Positions 1-15,300 of a DNA stretch of 64,000 nt are shown here, piece by piece; positions within the stretch are counted from its first letter, which is position 1; the number at the start of each line of letters is the position of its first letter. Source of the DNA: Eopsaltria australis (taxonomy: Eukaryota > Chordata > Aves > Passeriformes > Petroicidae); contig JAVTVJ010000068.1 of NCBI GenBank assembly GCA_034509425.1, positions 2,728,001-2,792,000 on the forward strand, in the 5' to 3' direction. The notes under the pieces are model-generated. The model saw nothing but the letters and a program-made list of their open reading frames with translations. It was not told the origin of the DNA and ran no database searches. Position numbers and translations under genes: made by a program.

Positions 1-1164
1 TGTGGGTGATGTATATGCCAGTAATGCTAATTACAACTAGCAAGACCACATTCCTTCCTTCAAAGAAAGAGAGGGACTAGGCAACTTATGACCCATTTCC
101 ATTTTAAGTAGATGCTGTTTTCAGAGAAGCCTGTTTGGGCTGAAGTCTTTGAGCTCTTTTACTATCAGGCAGGTTTAGGAACACAGTTCTCCTCATACAG
201 AAACTTAACTTTTTGCTTGTTAAAATGAAACTTTACCCTCAAGCAATTAAAACACCATTTTACAGTATTAGATTACACTACAGCTGTGAGGGCAAAGGTT
301 GGGTACGAAGCACTAATGAGCAAACTACTTTAATGCTAAAGGATTTTTGTTTCCGTTTCTTTTAAAGTCTGACAGTTAAAAAGCCTTTTTTAGTGTCACT
401 AATTTGCCATCTCCATGCTGGCAGCCAGACTATCCATGAGCACTTCCAGAGTTTTTGACAGTTTTACTGTGGGAATTTGACACCTGACTGAACTGTCAGT
501 GTAGGCCTGGCCTTGGTATCTGGCATTTTAAATGTCATTGAGGTAACAACAGCAGATTTTCTTTTGTGGTAGTTTTAATAGTATTCCATTCATCAGTGCT
601 GTTCTGCAGGGAGTAAACTATTAACTATAGAAGGCTCATCTAAATAAAATTACAACATTTGCATTTGTTCCATGGATAACTGTGTTCCTAATGCATCGGT
701 TTAAAAAATAACTTTGATCATAAAATACAGCATTGAAGTGACTAGTTCAAGGCACATGCTCTATAAAATTCTCCCACTCTGCTTTTTTCCATTAACCTTT
801 TCCAATGAACATAAATGAATCGTAGCAGTTGTTGAATGTGATGTGATACCCCTTCAGCACAAAGAGCAGGTGGTTTGAAGGGTTTGGGGGTTTTAAAGAG
901 TTTTAAGTGACAGATCAGTAATTTATGCAGCATGCCGCTTAGATGCAGACTGCAGTCTGTGGAAGAGACACCTCTTTAAATGTGGTATTCTTGAATGGGT
1001 ATTCTTACTGGAGTGTATCTACAGTTCACCTGTTTAGTGGAGTCCTACTTTTGTACGTGAAACTTGAGGTTGGGGGACTTTAAAATGCATTCTAGATATT
1101 TACATGTGCAAAATTTGCTGCTCACAACTATTTTCCTTTTTAATTATTTCCTTAATCTTTACAG
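1..1164. other. RAB9A intron / upstream sequence
   Basis: This AT-rich stretch has no coding exon that I recognise. It ends in a pyrimidine-rich tract and an AG at 1163-1164, which is a good splice acceptor in front of the RAB9A coding exon. The left part is therefore probably the last intron of RAB9A, whose non-coding first exon would lie outside the window. An open frame continues upstream of the RAB9A start to 1064, but it runs through the acceptor and is intronic. Confidence 0.6.
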
Positions 1165-1198
1165 GTCTAGGAAACCAGAAGCATCTTTTCCCATAACA

Positions 1199-1804
1199 AT
1201 GGCAGCAAAATCATCACTCCTTAAAGTAATACTGCTAGGAGATGGTGGAGTTGGGAAGAGTTCCCTTATGAACAGATACGTCACCAACAAGTTTGATGCA
1301 CAGCTGTTTCATACAATAGGTGTGGAATTCTTAAATAAAGAGTTGGAAGTCGATGGACATTTTGTTACAATGCAGATATGGGACACAGCAGGTCAGGAAC
1401 GGTTTAGGAGCTTGCGGACTCCTTTCTATAGAGGTTCTGACTGTTGCCTGCTAACCTTCAGCGTGGATGACTCTCAAAGCTTCCAAAACTTAAGCAACTG
1501 GAAGAAAGAATTCATTTATTATGCAGATGTTAAGGAGCCTGAAAGTTTTCCATTTGTGATACTGGGTAACAAAGTTGATATCGATGAAAGGCAAGTATCT
1601 ACAGAAGAAGCCCAAGACTGGTGCAGGAATAATGGCAACCATCCCTATTTTGAGACCAGTGCAAAAGATGCCACTAATGTTGCAGCAGCCTTTGAAGAAG
1701 CTGTTAGAAGAGTTCTAGCCTCTGAAGATAGATCAGATCACTTTATTCAAACAGATACAGTAAACCTTCATCGGAAACCGAAACCTAGTTCATCTTGTTG
1801 TTGA
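1199..1804 (+). CDS. RAB9A: RAB9A, Ras-related small GTPase Rab-9A (complete, single coding exon)
   Basis: This is a 201-residue Rab GTPase, the same length as the human protein as I know it. Visible motifs: P-loop GDGGVGKSS at residues 14-22, switch I with T39 in HTIGVEF, switch II WDTAGQE at 61-67, guanine-specificity NKVD at 124-127, ETSAK at 152-156, and a carboxyl-terminal CC pair at 200-201 for double geranylgeranylation. Known for the family: Rab9 sits on late endosomes and drives return of mannose-6-phosphate receptors to the trans-Golgi network. The start MAAKSS at 1199 is chosen because it follows the acceptor at 1163-1164 and gives the family length; an upstream in-frame ATG at 1064 lies in the intron. 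The whole coding sequence lies in one exon, as in mammals. Its downstream neighbour TRAPPC2 is transcribed towards it. RAB9B is the alternative, but the synteny with TRAPPC2 and OFD1 supports RAB9A. Confidence 0.97.
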   Translation: MAAKSSLLKVILLGDGGVGKSSLMNRYVTNKFDAQLFHTIGVEFLNKELEVDGHFVTMQIWDTAGQERFRSLRTPFYRGSDCCLLTFSVDDSQSFQNLSNWKKEFIYYADVKEPESFPFVILGNKVDIDERQVSTEEAQDWCRNNGNHPYFETSAKDATNVAAAFEEAVRRVLASEDRSDHFIQTDTVNLHRKPKPSSSCC

Positions 1805-2230
1805 CTTAAATTTCTTTTTGCCAAATTACTGTTGACTAGCTTGCTCTATAAAAGAATGGGGAAGGTGTACTAGATAAAATAACAAATGGAGTTCACTCTA
1901 ATATTAAAATTACAATATTCTGCTGCTTTCATGGGGAGAAAAAGAAGAATCTCCATTCAGGAGTGACCCGTTACTGAATTAGTGATGCTTTCTGTTTAGG
2001 AAGACATCAAGTAAAAAAATAATATAAGAATGTAATTTGCCAACTTTATTCAAATGATAAATACTTTGAATATAATTAAAACTTGAAAGTTCTAGAAGCA
2101 CTACTTTGGAGAAGCTGTTCTGGAATTCAGGCACAAAGATACTTTTATATGTGTATATTTTTATGAAATCGGCATTCCACTTTTGTTTTGTTAGATGTCA
2201 GTTTCTTAACAACGCTAGATATTAAACTTC
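1805..2230 (+). other. RAB9A: RAB9A 3' UTR, probable proximal part
   Basis: AT-rich sequence following the RAB9A stop. ATTAAA polyadenylation hexamers occur at 2075-2080 and 2221-2226, and a canonical AATAAA only at 3949-3954. Which one is used cannot be settled from sequence. Confidence 0.45.
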
Positions 2231-5200
2231 AGTCTCACTACATTCCTTTTGCTGTGAGTGGTACTTCATCTCTAAAATGGTTATTGTAAGTTAACATAAA
2301 TTACGCCCAGGTCTTCTAATTGCCTAATGTTGCTGTAATTTGTGTAGGTTTATAAGTAGGAAATACATTTCCTACATATATAATGTCCATTTTTTCCCAT
2401 TTACTATTCTAATGCTGCACTAATTTTTCCAGTGGTTTATTGCAAAATACTGATAATTTTTAAAGTTAATGTGTCTTTGCCTTAAGTCCATTCTAGCATG
2501 TTTCTGATCAATAAGGTGAAAAATCTGAGTAATTGAAGTATAACTGCTTTATGAAAAAGAAATGCTTTATTCAATCAGCTTTAATAGCACTTGAAAAGAT
2601 CCACATTATGACAGTTTTTTTAGGAAAACTCCTCATGTACAGCCTTAGAAGTTCCAAACTTCTTGTTCCTGTTAACCTGAGCTATGAATGTGTTTACCAG
2701 TAATACCTGCACTGTGATATTAAGGATTGGCAATACGTAGAGAACTCAGGAAGCTCTTAACTTACAGTAGATTTTGACAGCTTTCAGCCCTAATACAGGT
2801 ATGTAACTATAGATAGTGTTTGAGCCAAATTTGATCCTTATTTAAATTGCTATTTTAGGATATGAACTTGTACATTTAAGATACTGTCTTTTATATTACT
2901 GAATTCATAATGATGAACAGAAGTAAATTCTGTATTTAGTGGACAGTCTTTTTTGCTGTCAGGCAGACAAAACTACAGGTGTTTTTGAGGCTTTCACGTG
3001 CAGTTTAAGTGGTATGAGAAATTGTTCAGTATTGGCTCTGAGTAATCATTGTCCTTGCAATAGCAAAATGGCTAGTGCACTATTGGTCCCATCTGTAATC
3101 TGTCTGCTAACAGGCACATATGTGCCCATGTGGTCTGAGAAGGGAAGTCTGAGGCTGAAGGACAGGCCATGTTATTCATTAAACAACTGCTTTCTGTACA
3201 GCAACTTTTTTGTTTCAGTGGAAAAGCCTTTCTTGAGAGTACATTACCAGCAAGCATTTTATCTTAAAAGTATCTGATCAATCTGTACCAGGTGTAATTA
3301 TTTGGAAGTAAAGCTTGCAAAAACAAACCCTTCTTGTTGCTCTTAGTACACTTTTCTGAATGTATTTTATTCTTGTTTGAACCTGTCTAGGACAACTTTA
3401 CTCTGCAGATCTGCTACTCCTGCTTAAAAGTGCCATCTTTTTATCTTTTGTGCATTCCTAAGTCTGATTCATTCTTGCAGTCCTGCATCTACACCTACAG
3501 AACTGTATTTTAAGCTTCAATCCCTGAGCAATTAAATACAGGTTGAACTGCTACTTATGTTTAATTTCTAGTCAATGAATGAAAAGATCTGTGAAGAAAA
3601 TCTTAGCTAAATCCCTCTTAATCTTAGGATGAGAGAGCAAACAGCTTTAGAAATGAAGCTTGCTTGTGTTAGGGGCTACTAAGCTAGTGACATGAAATCG
3701 TTGTAAAACTACTACCGTACTAAAAGCTTCCTTTAACATTCACCTTAGCAGAGATTAAGGTTGAAACAAAATAGGAGCTGAAGATACTGTGACTAGAGTA
3801 CTATAGATACCAAATAGGATTGCTAAAAGGAAAAAATGAAGGATGAGAACACTGTGGTCTTTCTTGTGCCCAGGCATCTGTGTTTTCCCATCTGTCCCCT
3901 TTCCATGTAACAGCATGGTTACCAAGCCTCCATTTGAGAAGTATGTTTAATAAAATTAAAACATAATCCCATAGAAGTGTATTACTCATGCCCTGGGAGC
4001 TGCTGTACCACAACTGTTCACTAATCACAAAAGTGGCCAGTAAAGATAAATGGGTGTGTACATGCTGTAGTAAATAAGACAGTATAGGAATTAGGTTTAG
4101 GTCAGGAATTGGTCTCAGAGAGAAACTGAGTACCTATGGAATCAAAAATTTTCTGACAAGCAGTTATAGATGACAGGTATAAAATCATAATGCTTAATAA
4201 CAAACATTAATTTTGGTACTTTGTAGAAGCTTAGTATCATTCCATATGGATGTAAGGTTGGCATTTGTGGCTTATGTTTCAATTCACTGATTTGTTTCAA
4301 GAGCTAGCACACCTCAAATATTATGGGGTCCTGTTAGTATTTAGAGCTCTGCAGATCGATAGAGCATACTGTGTAACACATGCAAAGTTCCAGGTGTCCT
4401 TTAAAATGAGAAGAAAATACTGTTGTGGCAGATTGGTGGAACTGCTGAAAGCTGTGCTTGTTAGAGCAGAATGGGAAGGGGCAGAAGAAAATACCAAGGA
4501 CAGCTGACAGCTCATGTCACAGCAAACTACATTAGTACTTAGATAAGCTGCTTTAACAGCTGCTCCATACCTCAAATGGATCTCACTTCAAGTCACCTGA
4601 CAGGTTACCTAAACAGTAATAGAACTTCATAGAAAGTGGAGTCTGAGTTGTATTTCCAGCCCAGATTTATAAACATTGATTCATGTTAGCTTGTGCTAAT
4701 GTTCTCATTTCCTTATGCTTGATTTTTTAATTAGGGTAATTCTAGTCCCTTTAACTCAAAAAATTTTTATTGCCTTTATTGCATAATGCAGATTATCTCT
4801 GTTTTCTCGTACTGCAACAGACTTTGTTTTGAATTCTTACTCTTAAGCCCCTGAGAGGGTAGGAACGTAATCCTTGCAAAGGAAGTGTCCCTTCACTAAG
4901 AACCCGTTCACTGAAGCATGCTGGAACTGCAGCCTTCAGACCCAGAGTGGATTTGTGACTTTAGCTGACCACAGGATAATTTTCACCCATCACTTCAGCT
5001 AGTTGTCTTTCAGCTGACTAAAGTGTCACAAACTAAAGCATAAACAAGTGTTCATCCATGTACAGAAACTTGGAGCTACCTCGCCATGGCCTTCAGAGTT
5101 CTGTCACAAGACAATGCTCCTGAACCACAAACTAGAATGACGAAGGTGATGATTTAGGACATTATTCTTCCATTCCTGTGGCCAGTAACAGTCTGTTTTC

Positions 5201-6297
5201 ATAAAGCCTAGGTGGACCTGAGACTACAGTTCCTATATTCAGAAGAAAGAGGGAAACATGAAAGGGAGGTATAAGAACAGGCACCATTTGGCTAACTGCC
5301 TTCAGAAAACAGGCAAGAGAGAAAATGCTTTCATTTTACTTAATATCCTACTGCAGCAACAAATGCAATTATTAAAAAAAGCAGCTTCTAAAAGAGGTGG
5401 AAACTGTTAGCACTAATCCTTCATACCTGCAAAGCCTTTTCTTCCTGCTATGCATATGATTATTTAATTTAAGTATTTCCTCAGTGAATTTTAAGTGTTA
5501 ATATTTTTCCAACCATCATGCTACAGGGGAGAAGGCAGAAAACAATAACTGCAGCTCGGTGGCTCCTTATAATATGATCAAGAATGCTTTACCTCAAGTG
5601 TGTTTCTGTTATTCCCATGTATACAGAAAAAAAAAAAAAGTTGGTTTATATAAAATTACATGACATTATCTAAGTGCTGTATGATGCAGTTTGTATGCAA
5701 TAACATTGCAAAGACAAGTAGTCCCATCTTCACTGGCCACCCCACCAGGAAGTGTTACTGTGGTTATCTAGTTTTCTTCTAAATCACTTCACGTATACTC
5801 AAGAGGCATCCATAGTACATCATTCCATGTTTAATTTAAGGTAAATATTGCAACCTCGATAACATGTTCTTTTTTCTCATGGAATATTTTACAGTGACAG
5901 CTTAGCAGTAAGTGCAGAAATAATGACTGGCTGTACATTTATAGCACATACACATGTGGTCCCCTTGATTGTACAGACTATGCAAAATACTTCTTAGAAC
6001 AGCATGCCACTTCCTTTGGAAATTACTTTTCAGACATTTGAAAAAAAAGTACAAGCAGATAGCTTATACAGATCTGCTGCAAAAAGGAACAGAATACTTA
6101 AGACTGTAAACTCAAGCTAAGTATTAGGTACATATATGCCAAATGATCTATTTAAAAATTACAGGTTTGGAATAATGTTAAGTTTTTCAAAATGGTTCCT
6201 AAACATTTTACAATGGAATAGGAGCCAGACAGACCAAATAATGCCTTTCTGAAATCTCAACAAAGAGAGTTTCATGGTTCAAAGATCCTTCTCTAAA
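2231..6297. other. Convergent intergenic region between RAB9A and TRAPPC2
   Basis: About 4 kb of AT-rich sequence between two genes that face each other tail to tail. Short open frames here (for example 2939-3277 and 4265-4507) show no recognisable domain and no splice context. A short A run is present at about 5628-5639. Part of this interval may be long 3' UTR of either gene. I see no RNA gene or repeat I can name. Confidence 0.5.
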
Positions 6298-7117
6298 TTT
6301 ATTTACAAAAAGAAAATTTCAGCAGTTGCAGAAATAATGGGAAAAAAAACATGGGTTTAAACATGCAAATTTCGTTTCGGTTTTTTCATGTGTGAATTAG
6401 AATTAATGTCAAGGCAGATCTGGCTGTTCTGGTCTACTTCATCCATTGATCCAACACTGCAGCTAAACATGTATTGCACTAAATATACAGAAAACTTGAA
6501 ATTACACGCTTTTGAACTTCAAGGGTTTTTCTCAAAATTTCTTGAAATATTGGAGACAGCTTTTCTGATATATCCTTTTTTTACTGAGCGCTTTATATAC
6601 ACACAATTACACATTAATAAACAGAGGTCTGATTTACTACCACAAAGTGTAACATTCATCTGGTTAGTCTGCAGAGTGAGTTCTCTACTGAAGGAATACA
6701 AGTAGAAAAGTTTATAATAAAATTAAGCACTTAAGCCAAACAGTCAAGAATTCCCCTTTGCTCAAATTAAACCAGCTGACTGGTGAAATCTTTTGCATTT
6801 AGGTCTCATTTCCTCCCACCCTGTGGCAGAGGCTTACACTTTGCATATGCATTAACACATAATGTCTCAGTTTCTTCTTTTGTACCTCTGCAGCCTCTGA
6901 CAGTTTAAAACTGTTTTCATACCACATAAAAGGAAACTTGAGAAGTTTTAACTGGAGAAGCTTGGCTGTTCTTATCTATATCGGAAAAAGAAAAAGCTGC
7001 TTCCACATCCGATTAGTCAGTCTTCAGAAGACAAATATCAAACATGCTGGGGACCAACCAGAAGAAGTACAGTTCAATCAGGAAAGTAGGGGAAAAGCAC
7101 TCAGGAAATTTATTTAT
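6298..7117 (-). other. TRAPPC2: TRAPPC2 3' UTR (probable extent)
   Basis: Sequence following the TRAPPC2 stop on the minus strand. AATAAA signals read on the minus strand occur almost at the stop codon (7109-7118) and at 6298-6303. The human transcript has a long 3' UTR, so the distal signal or one further on is more likely. The left limit is a guess from the hexamer. Confidence 0.4.
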
Positions 7118-10704
<3,587 letters not shown>

Positions 10705-10861
10705 TCAGAACAGCGCTCCTTACAAGAAAAGGCAGACATGCTGATGAGTCTATATACAAACTTAATACACGTAGAAGAGCTCCTAAAAATCGGCCAACAT
10801 GCTCCCATTCGTATTGACCAGAGGCTAAAGAGAGATAAACATTAAGGTATGCACATCAAGA

Positions 10862-11131
10862 GGACAGAGCCGAGCTCTTCTTGGTCCAGCCCACCACCGG
10901 GATGAGAAACAACGGGCAGAAACTGATGCCCAGGAAGTTCCACCTGGACACGAGGAAGAACTCATTTGCTGTGTGTGTGACTGAGCACTGGAACAGACTG
11001 CCCAGAGAGATCAGAGTTATTCCAGAACCATCTGGACACAATCCCGTGCCCTGTGCTCCAGCATGACCATGCTTGAGCGGGCTGTGCCAGATGCCTGTGC
11101 TCCCTCCCAACCTGACCGATTCTGTGATTCC
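10862..11131 (+). mobile_element. CR1 LINE 3' fragment beside the TRAPPC2/OFD1 promoter
   Basis: Contains the CR1 marks GGAAGTTCCACCTGGACACG, GAGCACTGGAACAGACTGCC and CAGAGAGATC, ending CCGATTCTGTGATTC, the typical octamer tail. Plus orientation, antisense to TRAPPC2. It ends about 80 bases before the GC-rich block starts. Two overlapping open frames across it (10881-11066 plus, 10856-11149 minus) are by-products of the repeat. Confidence 0.87.
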
Positions 11132-11209
11132 GGAAGAGCCGGAGAACATCCTTGGAAAGTGGACCTGGAAGTGAACCTAGGTCCCTAAAACCAATTCCTG
11201 GCCTGTTTT

Positions 11210-11880
11210 CCGGTGATTTACCCCCCGGCAGCCCCCAGTCACCCAGACACAGCGATCCCAGGCCGTAACGCGCTGCACCCTCCTCCGAGGAGCCTCCTGG
11301 CCTGTCTCTCCCCGGGCCCTGCTCACAGGCAGCAGAAAGGGGAAGGGCGGCAGGCGGCTCCTCCCCGGCACACGGCGGCCTTGGGACAATCTCACGGCTC
11401 CATCCCCGGGCACTCCAGAGGTGCCCGGAAAGGCCCCGTCCCGCCGATCCCCGGCCTCTCTGGGGCTGCCGTCCCCGGGGGGCCCGCGGCACAGGGGGAG
11501 AGGAAGGCGGGGAGGGAGAAGGGGCCCGGCCCGCAGCGTCCCGCCCGGGCCCGCCGCCTACCCTGCGCCGCGCCCCGTCCGCCGCCCGCCCGCGGCCGCC
11601 CGGAAGCGCCGCGCTGCGCCCGCCCCATCCGGCGCCGCCGTGACGCCTCAGCGGCCGCCGCACGGCAGCCCGGAGCGGCCCGGCCCGGCCCTGTCCCGCC
11701 GAGCCCGGCCCCGCTCCCACGCCCCGCTCCCCGGCGCTCTCCCGTGGGTAGCGGGAGGCCGCCCCCGGAAAGCCCGAGCGGGCTGAGGGGAGGCGGGGGC
11801 GCTGAGAGCGCTCGGAGTCTCGCTGGCTGCGGGTCGAGCTGCGAGTCAGTAATGCGCCTTTTTGTTTCGGTGTTGTAGGT
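11210..11880. promoter_or_regulatory. CpG island, probable bidirectional promoter of TRAPPC2 (-) and OFD1 (+)
   Basis: A sharp rise in G+C with dense CpG lies between the first coding exons of two divergent genes, inside an otherwise AT-rich window. Human TRAPPC2 and OFD1 are also head to head. Inferred exon ends: a minus-strand donor (GGTAGG, GT at 11561-11560) could close TRAPPC2 exon 1; a plus-strand donor (GTAGCG, GT at 11748-11749) could close a non-coding OFD1 exon 1, with the acceptor at 11877-11878. A TGACG half-site lies at 11641. The long open frames here on both strands come from base composition, not coding. Confidence 0.8.
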
Positions 11881-11884
11881 CAGG

Positions 11885-12262
11885 ATGGCTTCGCATGAAA
11901 GGGAGACATTGTCCCAAGACGAACTCCGGAAAAGGCTGTATCAGACTTTTAAGAGCCGAGGCGTACTGGACACACTTAAGGTGTGCTTTATTTTCAGCAG
12001 GTGCTACCTGTGATCCGCTGTACTGCTTAACATTGAGAGCCCTGAAAGCCATGCCGAGTGCAAGTGTCTCACTCTCTCCGCAAAGTATTATTTTTACCAC
12101 AACCTAATTAGTGTCTGGGGGGGAGGTGTGTGGGGCGTGTTGTGTTTGGGTTTTTTTCCCCCCATATGCGAGGTTCTTCCTAAACAGAATGGCTTTTCAT
12201 TATGCCTTGGCCTCAGAGTCTTTTTCAGGAAGATTAAAAGCCTGTATTTGAAAATGCTCATG

Positions 12263-12317
<55 letters not shown>

Positions 12318-15300
12318 CAAACAGGAGAGAACAATAAAACAGAATATAAAATACGAAAGGATCTCTTAGGTTACAGGGTGTGTTTATTATGTCTGACAAG
12401 TAAGCATGTTATATGACTAATACTTCTAAAGTGCTACAGATCTGTTTTAAAACTATTTGAGCTGTTTTGTCCCTGTCTGCTCGTTCAGGAGAATGTCTTA
12501 AGAAAAAATTCAAGATCAAGATTTCAAAAATACCATTGATAGTCCTATAGCCAACAATTTCCCGTTCAGGACAATTTGTTTCTGCGTTACTGATTTTCAT
12601 ACCAAGCTTGCAATACGCAAACCATTTTTTTGTTTGATTTAACTAATATTCCATCAGATTACTTCCTGTTTAAGTCCCTTTTCCTGCTTTGTTTTCCTTG
12701 TCTAGAAAGTTATTTTCTGCGTTCCTTTTCTGTACTAGGGATGGGGATTTAGCCCTGTGCTTTTCACCTGCACTTTGCCACAAGATAAATAAGAGGTTGC
12801 TGTTGGTTGTTTTTGAGACAAAATCACCTCTGTTAAAGTTGGTTGAAACTGAACAAGTTCAGAAATTAGTAAGGAAAACAGTTTTTTTCAGTTGTGTTTT
12901 GCGAGTTGGACTCGGTGATCCTTTCCTACTCAGGATATTCTGTAGTTCTGTAATTTTCTTGTCAGTCTAATTGCTCTTGAAAACCATGCTAAAATATCAG
13001 GCTGGTCTGGCTTTGTTAAGTTTCAGTAGGTGTTTTGTTGCAATTTTGGTAACACACCACCTTATCAGTTGTGTCACTGTTGCATGCCTGCTGTTGAAAG
13101 CTTAAAACACTATTGTGTAATGATCTTTTACTATAAGCAATTCATATAGCTATATAATGAAAATAATTATTTCTTCCCTTTATGGAAGGGAGATCTGATT
13201 TTAAGTTACTTTTTTCTCTATTGTAACTCACAGCATGCAAATAAATAATTTTAAAATGCCAGTTAATTATTATTAATGCCTGTAAGTCTTTTTGGTTAGT
13301 ACTCTTTTACTTCCCTACTAAATAATAGATACCGATTTTTTTGTTTATTTTGCCATCTACTTTTGTGATGGCAAAATAGTGGCTTTTTGATATAAGACTC
13401 AAAAGAGGACCAATGAGGGTTCCAGGGACACCTGAAATGGAGGCCACATCAGGCAGGATTTATTTAAGCTGAAGGGAAGGAAAACAGGAAGGCGGTGTTC
13501 TGAAAATGAAGCTGGGGATACAAGAGTGGTGTTTATGTGAGCTCTTGACTGGGAACTTCTTTTCAGAAGTTTGATACATTTTGAGGGAAAGTCAGAGTTC
13601 ACTGTATCCACCATTAGAGGGTTTTGAAGAAAGGCGTGGTGTCCATAGTCCACTTCTGGATTTTGCCAAAATTAGTCTGCTGTGTTCTGTTGGTTGTACA
13701 AGTAAAATGAGGCTCCCTGTGGATTTTGAAAAATTGAAACTCTCATTGAATCACATGTAAACTAATAATACAATGGTTTTTTTTTCTGTATCAGACACAG
13801 CTCCGAAACCAGCTAATCCATGAACTAATGCACCCAATTTTGAGCGGAGAACTAAAGCCACAGATGGTTCCAAGTGAAGACAGTTCACTTTTGGTCACTG
13901 CTTCCAACAGTTTGGTGGCAGATCATCTGGAGAGATGTGGCTACGAGTATTCACTTTCCGTTTTCTTTCCAGAAAGTGGATTAGAGAAGAAGAAGGTAGG
14001 TTCAGTATTTTGCCTGCTCTGCAATGTGTAGGAGCTTTGTTCTGTGGGGGTTGTCATAGTCTAACAATTGAAAAAATCATTTTTTATGATAGGAAATACA
14101 AACATAAGTACAGTTTCTGATCATCTTCACAAAACACTCCATCGTTCAGGGTCATTTTCATGAGGCTTTTCTGGAAAGGTGCAGCCACAATCTGGCTGTG
14201 TGGCAGAGCACTTGGGAACTGAACCTGTTTGGCCATTTGATTCCCTGAAAACATGGTTCCTGGTCTGTTCAAGCTGTTCTAACTACAAAGTGTGGCTGAA
14301 GAGGGCAGTCCTTGCCTTCCCTTTGGTTCTCTGTAAGTGTGTGATAGGGTAAACTTGTTTCTAACTGAAAATTGATTTTTTGACCTGGTGAGTAGTTAAT
14401 CATCATTTGGGTTAGTAAGCTCACCTGATTTGGATGATAAATCAAGAAAAGAGACAAGGAAAGTAGTAAGCATGTGTTGAGGGTGGGAAGGGAACAAAAC
14501 ACTTTCCACAGCTTCAGCTGATGATGAAGCTACATGCTGGGTGCTGTATGTCTGAAGCACTGAAGATAAATAAGTGTAGAACAGCAGGCCTCTGAAAATG
14601 ATTTTACAGGGAGTAATAGGATATTTCAGAAATGGAAAACGTTTACAGCTGTGGAACAGTGCCATTTACATGCTTGAAATTATTTTAAATTAGTTAACCT
14701 TTTCCAACTGATCTTTCTTTTCCCCAAAGCTGTGGACTATGCAAGATCTTCTTCAATTCATGAGGATCAATCCAAAATCCAGTCTTCACAAATCACTGGT
14801 AAAGTTAATTTGATTTTGAAAATAAGCTTAAATTACAGTGGTGATGAAAATAGACTGGCTAAAACTTCTTTTCTTTCTTACAGACTTCAGGAACTCGAAA
14901 GGAAAATAAAGGTACAAAATGTTTACATGTGATGCAGACAAGGATAATTGTGTTAGCTTCATTTTTGTTAAGATGTGAGCAATAAAAAAAATCTGATTTC
15001 TTGAGTGTTTGTTGGTATGGAGTAATATGGATTTAGTCGGATTTTGAAACTTGCAGTACACCAGGATGATGAATGTTACATTTCAGGATTATCCAACTCA
15101 TATTTGTTGTGTGGATTAACTGTTGCCATTCACTTACAAAATAAATTACTTTTACATTAGAAATATGAGAAAAATCTGTAATCAGGTATTAAATATAATG
15201 CTCTTTGGAGGCTTTTCATACTAACTTTGGAAAACTCAGGTTTTGGGTTGTCTTTATAACAGTGTGTTAGCTTGCAGAATGTACTTCAAAAACTAGTTAC

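Larger units (their letters stand above)
11981..13794 (+). other. OFD1: OFD1 first coding-gene intron
   Basis: GT-AG intron of 1.8 kb (donor GTGTGC, acceptor TTTTTTCTGTATCAG). It holds a G-rich then T-rich patch near 12117-12165, a long A run and a short CR1 tail. Nothing else is recognised. Confidence 0.7.

Noticed and set aside
1064..1198. Upstream in-frame extension of RAB9A
   Set aside because: It crosses a clear acceptor at 1163-1164, has no resemblance to Rab proteins, and would add 45 residues to a family of fixed length.
11213..11878. Long open frames in the CpG island (plus 11213-11878 and 11421-11786, minus 10962-11720)
   Set aside because: Stop codons are AT-rich, so GC-rich sequence opens frames on every strand. 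The peptides are Pro/Arg/Gly/Ala biased with no domain, and the location fits a promoter.
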